61,084 bases of DNA from the NCBI GenBank assembly GCA_905478195.1, contig CAJQHM010000072.1, forward strand, positions 1 through 61,084, read 5' to 3'. Under the pieces are notes generated by a model. That model was given only the letters and a program-made list of their open reading frames with translations, made no database searches and was not told the DNA's origin. Shown here one piece after another: positions 1 through 10,006 of this stretch. Position 1 is the stretch's first letter. Each line of letters opens with the position of its first letter. Position numbers and translations under genes: made by a program. The DNA is from an uncultured Pseudomonadales bacterium (GTDB lineage Bacteria > Pseudomonadota > Gammaproteobacteria > Pseudomonadales > Pseudohongiellaceae).

Positions 1-80
1 CTTTAAATGCGCTTCGCTTCAAATACACTTCGCTTCGTCTGGGTTGCTATGCAGTGGATATTGCTTATGCCTAACTGAAC

Positions 81-842
81 TTAGAGGGGCTTGAAGCCGA
101 TATGAATCGCACAGACCCCACCCATCACATTGTGGTATTTGCATTTGACGAGTCCGGCATCGCGCATCATTTGCAGCAGTGATTCCTGATCGGGATGCAT
201 GCGAATCGATTCGACGAGATAGCGATAGCTGTCGGAATCTCCGGTGATGGCCTTTCCCGCAATTGGCCATAGCTTGGAGTAGACATCGTAGGCCTTGCCG
301 ACCAGATCATTCGTTGGTTTTGAGAATTCGAGAACTAACACGCGACCACCGGGTTTTAATACCCGCTGCATTGAGGCTAAGGCGGCCTCCTTGTTAGTGA
401 CATTGCGCAGGCCATAGGCAATGCAGATACAATCGAAGGTATTGTCGGCAAAGGGCAGATGCTCTGCGTTTACCTGGGCGATGTCTATGTTAGAGCTGAG
501 TCCCCTGTCTATGATCCTGTCTCTACCAACCTGCAACATAGACTCGTTGATATCGGCGAGTACGACTTGACCGGTCTCTCCTACGATAGTCGAGAAACGG
601 ATGCTGAAATCGCCGGTACCACCGGCGAGGTCAAGTACCTTCTGGCCTTTTCGGAGTGCGCTTAGCTCAATGGTAAATCGCTTAATGAGCCGGTGGGAGC
701 CTAGCGACATGACATCGTTCATTATGTCGTAGCGATTCGCAACGGAGGCAAATACCTGCCCCACGCGCTGCTCTTTCTGCGCCACTGGAACTTCTTCGTA
801 GCCGAAATGGGTGGTCTCTTCGCTATCGCTGGTGTTGCTCAT
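81..842 (-). CDS. ubiE: UbiE, demethylubiquinone/demethylmenaquinone C-methyltransferase
   Basis: A 253-residue class I SAM-dependent methyltransferase that adds the C-methyl group to the quinone ring in ubiquinone (and menaquinone) synthesis. The family start '[21 protein letters not shown]' region lies at about residues 22-42. The SAM-binding motif [12 protein letters not shown] follows at about 69-80, and the late motif [14 protein letters not shown] at about 160-173. The length matches the family (about 250). The start is ATG at 840-842 and the stop is TAA at 81-83. It is the last complete gene of a minus-strand run behind DUF971 and hslVU. In Pseudomonas-type genomes ubiJ and ubiB follow ubiE, and they would lie beyond base 1. 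Identification is firm. Confidence 0.97.
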   Translation of the reverse strand: MSNTSDSEETTHFGYEEVPVAQKEQRVGQVFASVANRYDIMNDVMSLGSHRLIKRFTIELSALRKGQKVLDLAGGTGDFSIRFSTIVGETGQVVLADINESMLQVGRDRIIDRGLSSNIDIAQVNAEHLPFADNTFDCICIAYGLRNVTNKEAALASMQRVLKPGGRVLVLEFSKPTNDLVGKAYDVYSKLWPIAGKAITGDSDSYRYLVESIRMHPDQESLLQMMRDAGLVKCKYHNVMGGVCAIHIGFKPL

Positions 843-887
843 GGCTAGTCGCTGCTATTACTTCAGATGAGGGGTGGCGCCAGATGG

Positions 888-1295
888 TCAATCTGATGAT
901 GAGGGCATGATGTTAATCACTTGTGTTCCCTCTGGCAATGGCTCTCGGCTGGCTTTTGCGGCTTCCAGCTTGGCCAGGTAGTCATTCCATAGGTCGTCGT
1001 GAGTTCGCCCCAGCTCTCTCAGATAGGTCCAGGAATAGATGCCAGTGTCGTGTCCATCATCGAAACTTAGTTTGATGGCATAGTTGCCAACGCTCTCCAG
1101 GTTGGCGATCTTTACGTGGCGTTTTCCGGTCTGCAGAACTTCCTGCCCTTTGCCGTGACCGCGCACCTCCGCCGAGGGAGAATGTACGCGCAGAAATTCG
1201 GCGGCCAACGTATCGCTAATGCCATCGGCATAGCTAATCTCCAGGGTCCCTGATTTCTTGTGCAGCTTGATCTGACTTGGTGTGTTAGTAGTCAT
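888..1295 (-). CDS. DUF971 (GBBH-like N-terminal domain) protein
   Basis: A 135-residue protein of the DUF971 family, related to the N-terminal domain of gamma-butyrobetaine hydroxylase. Visible family features are 'LEISYADG' near residue 18, 'LRVHSPSAEVRGHG' near 34-47, and the C-terminal half with 'YAIKLSFDDGHDTGIYSWTYLREL' spanning about 73-96. The biochemical role is not settled; some relatives are fused or linked to Fe-S or Mrp-type proteins. In this lineage it always sits between hslU and the pha/ubiE genes, as here: 35 bases downstream of hslU and 45 bases upstream of ubiE on the same strand, so it is probably cotranscribed with them. The family call is secure; the function is unknown. 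Confidence 0.9.
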   Translation of the reverse strand: MTTNTPSQIKLHKKSGTLEISYADGISDTLAAEFLRVHSPSAEVRGHGKGQEVLQTGKRHVKIANLESVGNYAIKLSFDDGHDTGIYSWTYLRELGRTHDDLWNDYLAKLEAAKASREPLPEGTQVINIMPSSSD

Positions 1296-1330
1296 TTCGC
1301 CTACCGAATTTAGTTTGTTGTGAGCATGAC

Positions 1331-2683
1331 CTATAGGATATAACGACTGAGGTCTTCGTCTTGCGCCAGTTCGTCCAATTGCTCCTCGACATAGGCTCTA
1401 TCGATAACGAGTGCCTTGCTGTCGCCTATCGCCAGATCCGACGCAGAGAAGGAGACCTCCTCAAGCAATCTTTCCATTACCGTGTGTAGCCGTCTGGCAC
1501 CGATGTTCTCCGTACGTTCGTTTACCTGCCAGGCGGTCTCTGCGATTTTTTTGATACCGTCTTTGGAGAAAGATATCTCCAGGTCTTCGGTCGCGAGCAG
1601 TGCCTGATACTGCTCCGTGAGCGAGGCATCTGGTTCTTCCAGAATACGTTCGAAGTCTTCGGCTGTCAGTGCCTCGAGTTCTACGCGGATGGGGAGTCGC
1701 CCCTGCAGCTCGGGAATGAGATCCGAAGGTTTACTCAGGTGAAAAGCACCCGAGGCGATAAAGAGTATATGGTCTGTCTTGATGCTGCCGTATTTGGTGG
1801 TGACTGTGGACCCTTCAATCAGCGGCAGCAGGTCACGCTGTACGCCTTCTCTGGACACGCCCGCGCCGCCCTGGTCGTTGCGATTGGTGACCTTATCTAT
1901 CTCGTCTATAAAGACAATGCCGGTCTGTTCTGTTGCCTCCACGGCGCGATTGCGAATCTCATCTTCATTGACGAGCTTGGCGGCTTCTTCATCTTTCGCA
2001 GCTTTTAATGCGGCCTTGACCGTCATGCGCCGCGAGGTCTTCTTACCGCTATTCATAGTAGAGAACATGCTCTTCAACTGGCTGGTCATATCCTCCAGGC
2101 CAGGGGGAGCCATTATCTCAACGCTCCCTGGTGATTCGCTTAGCTTTATTTCTATCTCTTTGTCGTCGATCTCGCCCTGTCGAAGTTTCTTTCTGAAGAC
2201 TTGTCTTGCGGCTGAATTGGAATCTGTCTGGCAGGGGTCACCTGCATCAGCTGCCTGCTCGGTTCGTGCCTGCGGCAGCAGTACGTCGAGGATGCGTTCT
2301 TCGGCCCTATCTTCTGCAAGGTGTTGCACCTTGTTCATCTCGGTTTCCCTGAGCATCTTGATAGCAACATCAACGAGGTCGCGAATAATAGACTCGACGT
2401 CTCTACCGACGTAGCCAACCTCGGTGAACTTCGTTGCCTCGACCTTAATGAAAGGTGCCTGCGCGAGTTTGGCGAGGCGCCGGGCTATCTCGGTTTTACC
2501 GACACCGGTAGGTCCGATCATGAGAATATTCTTTGGTGAAATCTCTTCGCGCAGTTCTTCATCAAGCTTCATGCGCCGCCATCTATTGCGCAGGGCGATC
2601 GCTACGGCACGCTTTGCAGCCGCCTGGCCGACTATGTGTTTATCCAGTTCGGATGTGATTTCGCGGGGTGTCATTGTGGACAT
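1331..2683 (-). CDS. hslU: HslU, ATPase subunit of the HslVU protease
   Basis: A 450-residue AAA+ unfoldase that feeds proteins into the HslV peptidase in the cytoplasm. Walker A GPTGVGKT is at residues 57-64. The GYVGRDVES pore-loop segment follows it. After a less conserved intermediate domain (about 120-230) comes Walker [10 protein letters not shown]. The C-terminus ends LSRYIL, the tail that inserts into HslV and switches it on. Length is close to the family value of about 440-450. ATG at 2681-2683 is taken as the start because the conserved '[16 protein letters not shown]' begins at once. It lies 55 bases downstream of hslV on the same strand, the usual hslVU operon. Confidence 0.98.
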   Translation of the reverse strand: MSTMTPREITSELDKHIVGQAAAKRAVAIALRNRWRRMKLDEELREEISPKNILMIGPTGVGKTEIARRLAKLAQAPFIKVEATKFTEVGYVGRDVESIIRDLVDVAIKMLRETEMNKVQHLAEDRAEERILDVLLPQARTEQAADAGDPCQTDSNSAARQVFRKKLRQGEIDDKEIEIKLSESPGSVEIMAPPGLEDMTSQLKSMFSTMNSGKKTSRRMTVKAALKAAKDEEAAKLVNEDEIRNRAVEATEQTGIVFIDEIDKVTNRNDQGGAGVSREGVQRDLLPLIEGSTVTTKYGSIKTDHILFIASGAFHLSKPSDLIPELQGRLPIRVELEALTAEDFERILEEPDASLTEQYQALLATEDLEISFSKDGIKKIAETAWQVNERTENIGARRLHTVMERLLEEVSFSASDLAIGDSKALVIDRAYVEEQLDELAQDEDLSRYIL

Positions 2684-2738
2684 GCATGGGTACCTGTGTT
2701 CGAAAATGCCATGGGTAAGGTTCAGTGCCAGATCGGGA

Positions 2739-3284
2739 CTATTCCGTTATTTCTAGTTCTTCAACTGTATGGTGATGATTTGTGTAGACGCAGATATCTG
2801 CGGCGATGGTCAGACTCTTCTCGACGATCTGTCGAGCGTCTAGTTCGCTGTTTTGTAGCAGGGCTTTTGCTGCTGACTGGGCGAATGGCCCGCCGGAGCC
2901 TATCGCCATAATAGAGTCTTCGGGCTCTATAACATCGCCGTTGCCCGTTATGATCAGAGAGGATTCTTTATCGGCAACTACCAGCAATGCTTCGAGCCTG
3001 CGCAGGGAGCGTTCGGTGCGCCACAGCTTGGCTAGCTCAACCGCTGCGCGAACCAGTTTGCCATGGTGCTTCTCCAGCTGTTCTTCGAAACGTTCGAATA
3101 GCGTGAAGGCATCCGCCGTGCCGCCAGCAAACCCTGCGATGACCTGATCCTTGTAAAGGCGTCTTACTTTGCGGGCGTTTCCCTTCATTACGGTGTTGCC
3201 CTGCGAGACTTGTCCGTCACCGCCTATTACGACCTTGTTGTCGCGGCGAACCGATACGATAGTTGTGCCTCTATATTGATCCAT
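2739..3284 (-). CDS. hslV: HslV, threonine peptidase of the HslVU protease
   Basis: A 181-residue Ntn-hydrolase that forms the proteolytic core of HslVU. The conserved mature start TTIVSVRR follows a six-residue leader (MDQYRG), so the catalytic nucleophile would be Thr7 after removal of this short propeptide, as in other long-leader HslV proteins; E. coli HslV has only the initiator Met. Other signatures are '[20 protein letters not shown]' and '[12 protein letters not shown]'. The C-terminal '[14 protein letters not shown]' is also typical. It is the first gene of the hslV-hslU-DUF971-ubiE run. The 236-base gap upstream, to the SPOR gene, must hold its promoter, but I could not assign one. 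Confidence 0.97.
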   Translation of the reverse strand: MDQYRGTTIVSVRRDNKVVIGGDGQVSQGNTVMKGNARKVRRLYKDQVIAGFAGGTADAFTLFERFEEQLEKHHGKLVRAAVELAKLWRTERSLRRLEALLVVADKESSLIITGNGDVIEPEDSIMAIGSGGPFAQSAAKALLQNSELDARQIVEKSLTIAADICVYTNHHHTVEELEITE

Positions 3285-3520
3285 TGCAGCTATTCCTGTT
3301 TCTTCTCTAAAGCTCTGAGCGGTGTTTTGGGCAAATTCATCTGCCAGCTGAGGGCTGATTGCGAGTCAGGAAGAGTCGGTAGAATTGACCAGCAATGACT
3401 CTAGATCAGGCTCTCACATATCACCTGCCAGCATTCGATGAAATCTGGTGTGCGAGCCTAGGATATGGGGTGAGACACAGGAAATTCAAGCAACAACGGG
3501 GCTTGGACGTGGTTTTCTGT

Positions 3521-4174
3521 CTACTGAATGCTCATGCGCAGGCTGGGGATGTTATTTGCTCGTAGTAATTGCTCGGCCTGATTCAGTATATTGCTGCTGG
3601 TATAGGGTCCGGATTGGACCAGATAGAGGGTTCTGCCAAGCAACTCTTGTTGCTTAACATTCACTTCAAGGCCTAGCCGCCGCTGCCGCTCGCTTTCGGA
3701 TTGGGCGGATTCGAATTGCTGGAAAGCGCCGGTTTGCAGTATGAAACCCGGGTCGAAGGTCTCGTCAGTACTGGTCTCGGCCTGGGCTGGAGTCCGTGTT
3801 GCAGCGAGGACCGCTTCTGCTGCATCGTTCGCGACTCCGGCTTGCTGCTCAGTTAGTGCGACGGGATGGGCATCTACCGGCACCTCGTAGATGGGTAGCT
3901 CGGTATAGAATTCCAATTCCAGTTCTTCCGCTACCGGTTCTTCGGCGGCCACCACTGTCGCCGCCTGACCTACCGGAGGCATATTGTTAGTAGAGACCTG
4001 ATTGATATTCAAGGGAGGTACGTTCCCGGAAAGATAGAACAGAAAACAGCCGAAGACGCCCAGAGTAAGGCCTACTATCAGTCCGGTAAACATCAGCGAC
4101 CATGCCGGCGGCGTGGCGACGGTTTTTCGCTCTAGGAGCGGTTCCGGTTTAATTTTGGCAAAATCGTGTGTCAT
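3521..4174 (-). CDS. Membrane-anchored SPOR-domain protein (FtsN-like)
   Basis: A 217-residue bitopic inner-membrane protein. It has a short basic cytoplasmic N-terminus, one membrane helix at about residues 25-50 (from WSLMFTGLIVG to LFYLSG), and a Pro/Glu-rich periplasmic linker with many acidic residues. A C-terminal SPOR domain covers about 142-217, starting 'GFILQTGAFQQ' and including 'RTLYLVQSGPYTS'. SPOR domains bind glycan strands stripped of stem peptides at the division septum, so a role in cell division like FtsN is likely. The position between priA and hslV is the usual ftsN/SPOR locus of this lineage. The weak linker conservation makes strict FtsN orthology uncertain. Confidence 0.85.
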   Translation of the reverse strand: MTHDFAKIKPEPLLERKTVATPPAWSLMFTGLIVGLTLGVFGCFLFYLSGNVPPLNINQVSTNNMPPVGQAATVVAAEEPVAEELELEFYTELPIYEVPVDAHPVALTEQQAGVANDAAEAVLAATRTPAQAETSTDETFDPGFILQTGAFQQFESAQSESERQRRLGLEVNVKQQELLGRTLYLVQSGPYTSSNILNQAEQLLRANNIPSLRMSIQ

Positions 4175-4338
4175 GAGTTGGTTGGAACACTTCTGTAGGC
4201 TGCTATATTTTAAGTTATTGTTTTAAATGGCAATAATGCCTAGAAAACTTTGTGCCACCACAATTATCGGTTGTCTGACGGTAAGCTAAAGCTGAATCAT
4301 CAGACTTTTGCCTGTGACAGCCGACAGCAGCGATGGGC

Positions 4339-6570
4339 CTAAACGAGGTCTTGCGGGTCAACATCGATGCTGAAGCGTACAGATCTGGGCAGCTTCATAG
4401 TGTCTAGCTCGATACACAACTGGGATAGCAGTGCTTGCAGGTTACCGCGTTTCTCCGCTTTCAGCAGCAACTGTACGCGATACTTGCCCGCCCTCTTTTC
4501 CATAGGGGCGGGAAGCGGCCCCAGCTGCTCTATAGGCAGAGAATTGTGTTGCGAGAAACTCGCACACATTTTCGCCAATTGCTCGAGAAATTGGAGCGCG
4601 GGCTGCATCTGGCTCGCCTCTGCTCGCAGCAGGCACAGATGAAAGAACGGCGGCAACTGCGCGCTGCTTCTCTCCTTTAACTGTTGCTCAGAAAATTTTG
4701 AGTAGGCCTCGTTGGCTAAAGTCTGCAGAGTCTCGTGGCTGCCATGTCGAGATTGAATCAGAACCTCTCCAGCACGATCCGCTCGGCCTGCCCTGCCTGC
4801 GACCTGCACTATCGTCTGGCCCATGTGTTCCTGGCCGCGAAAGTCGGCACTAAACAAACCTGAATCGGCATCGAGAATGGCTACCAGAGTGATATTGGGG
4901 AAATGATGTCCCTTCGCGAGCATCTGCGTCCCTAACAAGATACAAGGGCTGCCCTTGTTTACCTGGTCTAACATTTTCTGCAGGCTATCCTTGCGCCGCG
5001 TTGAGTCACGGTCGATTCGAATTACCGGTGTGCTTGCAAATTGGTTCTGCAGAAAGGTTTCGATGCGCTGAGTACCTATGCCTATAGTAGTCAAATCCTT
5101 CAATTTGCATTGTGGGCAGGCTCTAGGAAGTCTCGCCGCCGCACCGCAATGATGACAGCGAATGCTCGGTGGGTTGGAGTGGACTGTAAACTGTGTGACG
5201 CAATTTTCACATTCACAGATCCAGCCGCAGGTTTGGCAATTCAGTATTGGTGCGAAGCCACGCCTATTGATGAACACAAGCACTTGGTTTTTTTGCTCTA
5301 TGTGTTTGCGAATTCTATAGAGTAGTTGTTCTGAGAATCCCTCTTGCAAAGTTTCGTTTGCAACATCGATGATTTCCATCCCACAGTTTTGCTTACTGCC
5401 GGTTCGTTGAGTAAGTTGCAGATGAACAAATTTCTTGTTGCGCGCATTGTGCAGACTTTCAAGGCTGGGAGTTGCGGAGCCGAGGATGATACAAATATTT
5501 TCCTCCCGCGCTCGAATTACCGCGAGGTCTCTTGCCGAATAGCGAAACCCGTCCTGTTGTTTAAACGATGAGTCGTGTTCCTCATCGATGACGATTAGCC
5601 CTGGGTTTGCCAGAGGTGTGAATACAGCGGAGCGGGTACCAATCACTATTCCCGCGCTACCGTCTCTCGCCTGTTTCCAGGCTGTTAATCGCTCTGTTTC
5701 ATTCAAGCCAGAATGAAGACTTGCTACCTTGCAGCTGAATCGCTTCTGAAACCGAGAGATGGTCTGTGGTGTGAGACCAATCTCGGGAACTAGCACCAGA
5801 CATTGCAGGCCCTTCGCAAGCTGCTCTTGCATAACGCGCATATACACTTCGGTTTTACCCGAGCCGGTGATGCCATCGAGCAGGAAGCAGGAATAGCTAT
5901 CCAGCGCCTCGCTAATTTCAGTCACTGACGAGAGTTGCTCCGCATTCAACTCGATCTCGAAATTTGTAACTTTAGACGCGGGCTCGAAGGCAGTCTCGGC
6001 GGCCCCGGCGCGACTCTTCTGCGTAACTAGCTGCTTTAGCTCCAGCTGCTTAAGTAGCTGGCTACTAAACCCGGCCTGGCGCACTTCATGATCGGTGACT
6101 TCTTTTTCGGCGCGAATGAAGTCGAGCAGGGCTTTCTGTTTCGCTGCACGGCCAAGCAGTGCCCCCTGTTGTGGCGATGGCTCGGTGCCAGTCCAAACTC
6201 TGGTGCTATCTCTCAGCGCAACGCCGTTGCGTAGCTTGCTAGGCAGTGCTGTAGCGAAGACCTCGCCTACTGGATGTTGGTAATAATTGGAGGCCCATAT
6301 CAGAAGTTGAAAAAGTGAATCGTCAAGCAAGGGCTCGCTGTCCAGCGCTGCAAGAATTGGTTTTAACTTTTTCTTCTCCAGGCTTGAGCCCGAAGCGACA
6401 GAAACTACGATGCCAATAAGTTGCTGTCGGCCGAACGATACTTTGACCCGGGTTCCAGCTAGCGCTTGTTTGTTGGTGAGAGGCAGGTAGTCGAAAACCC
6501 TGCGCAGCGGAGAAGGAACGGCGACTTGCAGGACCGTTCCTTGGTAGTTGCTTATAGTCTCGGCTGGCAT
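4339..6570 (-). CDS. priA: PriA, primosomal replication-restart helicase
   Basis: A 743-residue DNA helicase that reloads the replisome at stalled forks. The N-terminal 3'-DNA-binding domain begins 'VLQVAVPSPLRRVFDYLP'. The helicase core has Walker A GITGSGKTEVY near residue 235, the DEEH box (VIDEEHDSSFK) and 'ILGSATPSLES'. A zinc-binding insert contains four CxxC-type pairs (CQTCGWICECENC, CHHCG, CPQC) around 450-490. Helicase motif 'GTQMLAKGHHFPNITLV' and 'QVAGRAGRADRAGEVLIQ' follow. Length agrees with the family (about 730-740). In Pseudomonas-type genomes argS separates priA from the SPOR gene; here only 164 bases do. Confidence 0.97.
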   Translation of the reverse strand: MPAETISNYQGTVLQVAVPSPLRRVFDYLPLTNKQALAGTRVKVSFGRQQLIGIVVSVASGSSLEKKKLKPILAALDSEPLLDDSLFQLLIWASNYYQHPVGEVFATALPSKLRNGVALRDSTRVWTGTEPSPQQGALLGRAAKQKALLDFIRAEKEVTDHEVRQAGFSSQLLKQLELKQLVTQKSRAGAAETAFEPASKVTNFEIELNAEQLSSVTEISEALDSYSCFLLDGITGSGKTEVYMRVMQEQLAKGLQCLVLVPEIGLTPQTISRFQKRFSCKVASLHSGLNETERLTAWKQARDGSAGIVIGTRSAVFTPLANPGLIVIDEEHDSSFKQQDGFRYSARDLAVIRAREENICIILGSATPSLESLHNARNKKFVHLQLTQRTGSKQNCGMEIIDVANETLQEGFSEQLLYRIRKHIEQKNQVLVFINRRGFAPILNCQTCGWICECENCVTQFTVHSNPPSIRCHHCGAAARLPRACPQCKLKDLTTIGIGTQRIETFLQNQFASTPVIRIDRDSTRRKDSLQKMLDQVNKGSPCILLGTQMLAKGHHFPNITLVAILDADSGLFSADFRGQEHMGQTIVQVAGRAGRADRAGEVLIQSRHGSHETLQTLANEAYSKFSEQQLKERSSAQLPPFFHLCLLRAEASQMQPALQFLEQLAKMCASFSQHNSLPIEQLGPLPAPMEKRAGKYRVQLLLKAEKRGNLQALLSQLCIELDTMKLPRSVRFSIDVDPQDLV

Positions 6571-6888
6571 TCTGGGCGGCTTTGTTAAAGTAGCGTACTA
6601 GGCATCGCATAGTAAGTTCAAAAGGATTGGCAAACAACTGAACGGACATGATTGGTGTGAAAACAGTCGTCGCGTAGTTGCTTACCAGCCTCGTGATCCT
6701 TGCGCCGTTATCTCGATGGTTTATACTTCAGCGGGATTCGATCGGTCCAATGACGGCAGGGAAAGATCACACAATTACAGGGTAGTAAATCCGGGAATAT
6801 TGTAGACAGTAATTAAGTAGCAGGACAGCTACGGGACAGGCCTTAGCGAGCTAAAAGAACAATAGACAATACTAGAAGGGACAATAAG
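6571..6888. other. Intergenic region between priA and the chorismate mutase gene
   Basis: A 318-base divergent spacer. It must hold promoters for priA (minus) and the chorismate mutase gene (plus), but neither could be assigned with confidence. A purine-rich ribosome-binding site (AGAAGGGA) lies just before the ATG at 6889. No RNA gene or open frame was recognised. Confidence 0.6.
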
Positions 6889-7179
6889 ATGACTTCGCAG
6901 TCACCGCCAGCAGAATTGCTCGCCGCTCGAGAACAGATCGACGCGATTGACAGGGAATTACTGGAATTACTCGGTAAGCGCTTCGAGTTGACGCACCAGG
7001 TTGGCCTGTTGAAGGCAAGCAAGGCGCTAGATGCTGTCGATGCCACCCGTGAGTCTGAGAAGTTGGCCGAGCTGAGCGCCCTGTGTGAGAAGCACAAACT
7101 GAATCCAGCACTGGTTACTGAGCTGTTCAGTAAGATCATGGAAGAGGCGGTTAGGAATCATCGTCAACTGCGCGGCTAG
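6889..7179 (+). CDS. Monofunctional chorismate mutase (AroQ/CM_2 type)
   Basis: A 96-residue all-helical protein matching the type II chorismate mutase domain, which converts chorismate to prephenate. The typical first-helix pattern 'LLAAREQIDAIDRELLELLGKRFEL' covers about residues 9-33, with the active-site Arg/Lys positions in R14, R31 and K43. 'EKLAELSALCEKHKLNPALV' and 'IMEEAVRNHRQ' complete helices 2 and 3. There is no signal peptide and no fused prephenate dehydratase or dehydrogenase domain. Because the same fold also makes isochorismate-pyruvate lyase (PchB), the exact reaction is a family-level inference. It stands alone between priA and rpmE, with no aromatic amino-acid neighbours. 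Confidence 0.82.
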   Translation: MTSQSPPAELLAAREQIDAIDRELLELLGKRFELTHQVGLLKASKALDAVDATRESEKLAELSALCEKHKLNPALVTELFSKIMEEAVRNHRQLRG

Positions 7180-7271
7180 GGCTTTTGGCACTCAGGGGCC
7201 TGTCTGCCTATATTCCGCCTAAATTCGAATCTGGCGCAAGCCCATGCCCTCAGCTGGCTCTATCGGGGAAC

Positions 7272-7299
7272 TTGCGTCTTTTTCCTTCTCTGTTAGAAT
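7272..7299 (+). promoter_or_regulatory. Probable sigma-70 promoter of rpmE
   Basis: TTGCGT at 7272-7277 and TAGAAT at 7294-7299 are separated by 16 bases. The -10 box matches consensus at 5 of 6 positions. The predicted start lies about 105 bases upstream of rpmE. Read from sequence only; the -35 box is weak. Confidence 0.45.
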
Positions 7300-7412
7300 G
7301 CACGCCCCCAGACAGATATGCCGCATAATACAGGCGATTCTGGGTGGAAAGCAGATGTGGTGCAGTAGCGAATAGACGACTGCTGTAGCGACATTAACTC
7401 AGAGGAAACAAC

Positions 7413-7622
7413 ATGAAACCCGATATTCACCCCAAATACGAAGCCATGAAAGCTACTTGCAGCTGTGGCAATGTGGTTGAGACTAACTCTACCCTGGGCA
7501 AAGACATTCTTATTGAAGTATGTTCCGAGTGCCATCCGTTCTACACTGGTAAGCAGAAGATTCTGGATAGCGGTGGTCGAGTAGATCGATTTAAGAAGCG
7601 ATTTGGTTCTAGACGAGTCTAA
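7413..7622 (+). CDS. rpmE: 50S ribosomal protein L31
   Basis: A 69-residue ribosomal protein L31 of the zinc-binding (C+) type: Cys16-x-Cys18 and Cys37-x-x-Cys40 form the metal site. The start MKPDIHPKY and the centre '[20 protein letters not shown]' are diagnostic, and the basic tail [10 protein letters not shown] binds rRNA. Being the zinc form, it could act as a zinc store and be swapped for a zinc-free paralogue under Zn limitation, though none is in this window. The TAA at 7620-7622 overlaps the stop codon of the convergent mrcA gene (7619-7621), so the two genes share their last bases tail to tail. Confidence 0.97.
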   Translation: MKPDIHPKYEAMKATCSCGNVVETNSTLGKDILIEVCSECHPFYTGKQKILDSGGRVDRFKKRFGSRRV

Positions 7623-10006
7623 AAGATCGTTTCCGTGGAAAGCTCCTCGCTTTCCACGCTTGCAGGATCAATACTAGGTAACGCGCCGTCAGTTGTAGGC
7701 GCGTTTTCCGTTCTGAAGTATTCAAATAGGGTATCCGGCTCGCCCGGTGTGGCAGGCGCCCCAGTCGTCTTGTTGATTAGACGATCTTCGATACCGTCTG
7801 GGCGTTTCATCGTGTTCTCGGGCATGCCCTCTAGTGCCATCTTCATGAAATCGATCCAGATTGGCACGGCAATGGTTGCACCTTGCTCTCTTTCCCCTAG
7901 CGGCTCTGGCTGATCGAAGCCCACAAACACCGTCGTGGCAATGTCTCTATTAAAGCCCGAGAACCACAGTTCTTGCGGCCCGTTGGTGGTGCCGGTTTTG
8001 CCCATTAGATCTGAGCGGCCTATCTCTCTATTTACCCGAGCGCCACTGCCTTCCTCGATCACAGAACGCAGCATCGAATTAAGAATAAACGCAATCTGGG
8101 GATCGATAATGCGGGGGGCCGGAATAATGTCGGAGGCATCGTCATTGGGCGTAGCTGGGCAATTCTCACAGACTGTCACCGGCGTCGCCTTGTAGATAGA
8201 GCCGTCGGTGAGATTCGAGATCTCCTTTATAAACCAGGGCTCTACCTTGTAACCGCCGTTCGCGATCGCGGAGTAGGCCGTGACGATTTCCAGTGGCTGC
8301 ACGTCTTGGCTGCCCAGCGCTACAGTTAAATCGTTACGCGGGAAATTCTGTGTTTGAAAGCCAAACTTTGCGGCGAAGGCGAGTACCTTGTCATCTCCGA
8401 CCTGATCATACAGTCGTACCGCCGGCACATTGCGAGATTCCTTCAGGGCGTAGCGCAGCGTAATTGGCCCCAGGAAGTTGTTCTCATAGTTATTTGGACG
8501 ATAGTCGCCTCGAGTGAGAGGTGCATCGTTGATGGTCGTCGCGGCGGAGTACCCTTGTTCTAAAGCCGTGCCGTAGAGGAAGGGCTTGAAGTTCGAGCCT
8601 GGAGGTCTTGGCGTTATGACGCGGTTAACCTGGCTGCGACGAAAATCGTAGCCGCCTACCAGGGCAATGATTTCACCGTTAGTCGGAGACATGGAAACCA
8701 GGGCGCCTTGAATGTCAGGGATCTGTCCAAGCTGCCAGGCGCCATCCGTATTCTTGACTCGGATAAGGTCGCCTACCTGCACAGCATCCGCCGCCACTTG
8801 CGGAGGTGGCCAGGCATCGTTTCTCGAATTAAATTTATAGGCCCAGCTAATGCCATCCCAGTCAACCTTTATGGCCTCGCCCGATTTAAGTACCGCCTCA
8901 AAACTCAAGTCATCCAGTGCGGTGACTATGGCAGGGTGTTGGTTCCCGTGTACGGGTACCAGCTGCAATTCGCCTATCCAGGCCGTGTTTGCGTCACCTG
9001 TCTGATCTGCGTATAGCTCCTGTGGAAAGTTAGCGGTCGCGCCTCGGTAACCATGGCGTCTGTCGTAGTAGTTTTCCAGGCCTTCAACCAGCGCCTTGTT
9101 TGCAGCGAGTTGTTTGTCCCCGTCGATGGTCGTGACTACTTCGAACCCCTGGGTATAGGCTTGCTCGCCATGCTCATCAAAGAGTTGCTGGCGCACCATC
9201 TCGGCGACGTAGGGTGCCGATATGGCTATATCACGATTGCGTCTTCTGGCGGTGATAGGTTCGCGGTCCGCCGCGGCGAATTCGGCTTGGCTGATCATGC
9301 CCTCGTTCAGCATGTTTGCGAGTCTGACGCGGCGACGCTCGATTGCTCGCGTAGGATTACTCAAGGGGTTACAGGTTGAGGGGCAGGGCAAGAGAGAGAT
9401 CATCATGGCGGCCTCTGCCAGGGACAGCTCACTGACTTCCTTGCCATAGTAGACATAAGCGGCCGCACCGATGCCATCCGCACCAGCGCCGAAGTAGATG
9501 GTATTTAGATACAGTGTGAGAACTTCTTCTTTGCTGAGTTCTCTTTGGATCTGCAGTGCGAAGGGGATTTCCTTGAGTTTGCGCAGATACAAATTGTCGC
9601 TGTCGAAAGATAGGATCTTCGCCAGTTGCATGGTGATCGTGCTACCACCCCCCAGATTCACACCGCGAATCAGGCCATAAAATACGCGACCCAGACTCTG
9701 CAGGTCGACACCGGGGTGAGAATAGAAGCGCACATCCTCCGTCGCTATGACTGCATCGGTGAGTATTTGTGGAATATCTTCGAAATTAACCGGGTTTCGC
9801 CGGTTGCCGATCTCATCGATCAGGCGTCGATCAGCCGTATAGATTCGCAGCGGCGTTTCCAGCTGCACGTCTCTGTAAGTTTCGGCTGAAGGAAGCAGGG
9901 GCGCTAGATAGAGATAGGCGGCACAAACAACCATGACAGCGCCAGCCATCCCAGCTACCGCTGTGACCGCAATCCACTTGAGAGTTTTCTGAATCTTTGT
10001 GTTCAC
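7619..10006 (-). CDS. mrcA: Penicillin-binding protein 1A (bifunctional transglycosylase/transpeptidase)
   Basis: A 795-residue class A penicillin-binding protein that polymerises and cross-links peptidoglycan. It has an N-terminal cytoplasmic stub and one membrane helix at about residues 11-34. The GT51 glycosyltransferase domain shows '[14 protein letters not shown]' and '[12 protein letters not shown]' (about 88-130). An OB-like insert is followed by the transpeptidase domain with the SxxK nucleophile motif in PGSNFKPF, the SxN motif SRN ([10 protein letters not shown]) and KTGTTNG. Length fits PBP1A. It is divergent from the pilM remnant across a 697-base spacer, the usual ponA-pilM arrangement. 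A proline/threonine-rich tail of unknown role follows the catalytic domain. Confidence 0.96.
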   Translation of the reverse strand: MNTKIQKTLKWIAVTAVAGMAGAVMVVCAAYLYLAPLLPSAETYRDVQLETPLRIYTADRRLIDEIGNRRNPVNFEDIPQILTDAVIATEDVRFYSHPGVDLQSLGRVFYGLIRGVNLGGGSTITMQLAKILSFDSDNLYLRKLKEIPFALQIQRELSKEEVLTLYLNTIYFGAGADGIGAAAYVYYGKEVSELSLAEAAMMISLLPCPSTCNPLSNPTRAIERRRVRLANMLNEGMISQAEFAAADREPITARRRNRDIAISAPYVAEMVRQQLFDEHGEQAYTQGFEVVTTIDGDKQLAANKALVEGLENYYDRRHGYRGATANFPQELYADQTGDANTAWIGELQLVPVHGNQHPAIVTALDDLSFEAVLKSGEAIKVDWDGISWAYKFNSRNDAWPPPQVAADAVQVGDLIRVKNTDGAWQLGQIPDIQGALVSMSPTNGEIIALVGGYDFRRSQVNRVITPRPPGSNFKPFLYGTALEQGYSAATTINDAPLTRGDYRPNNYENNFLGPITLRYALKESRNVPAVRLYDQVGDDKVLAFAAKFGFQTQNFPRNDLTVALGSQDVQPLEIVTAYSAIANGGYKVEPWFIKEISNLTDGSIYKATPVTVCENCPATPNDDASDIIPAPRIIDPQIAFILNSMLRSVIEEGSGARVNREIGRSDLMGKTGTTNGPQELWFSGFNRDIATTVFVGFDQPEPLGEREQGATIAVPIWIDFMKMALEGMPENTMKRPDGIEDRLINKTTGAPATPGEPDTLFEYFRTENAPTTDGALPSIDPASVESEELSTETIF
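7634..7658. terminator. Stem-loop at the rpmE/mrcA convergence
   Basis: A perfect 10-bp inverted repeat, CGTGGAAAGC at 7634-7643 and GCTTTCCACG at 7649-7658, with a 5-base loop. It lies 11 bases past the rpmE stop and inside the last codons of mrcA on the other strand. There is no clean T-run on the plus side; on the minus side a short T-rich stretch follows. A transcription stop or 3' stabilising hairpin for rpmE is likely. Confidence 0.55.

Noticed and set aside
1..80. Short repeats of CGCTTCG-like words at the window start and a possible gene start on the minus strand
   Set aside because: Too short and cut by the window edge; no ubiJ start could be supported.
1779..2414. Plus-strand frame of 211 codons opposite hslU
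   Set aside because: It is Ser/Arg-rich antisense translation of a conserved gene, with no start signal.
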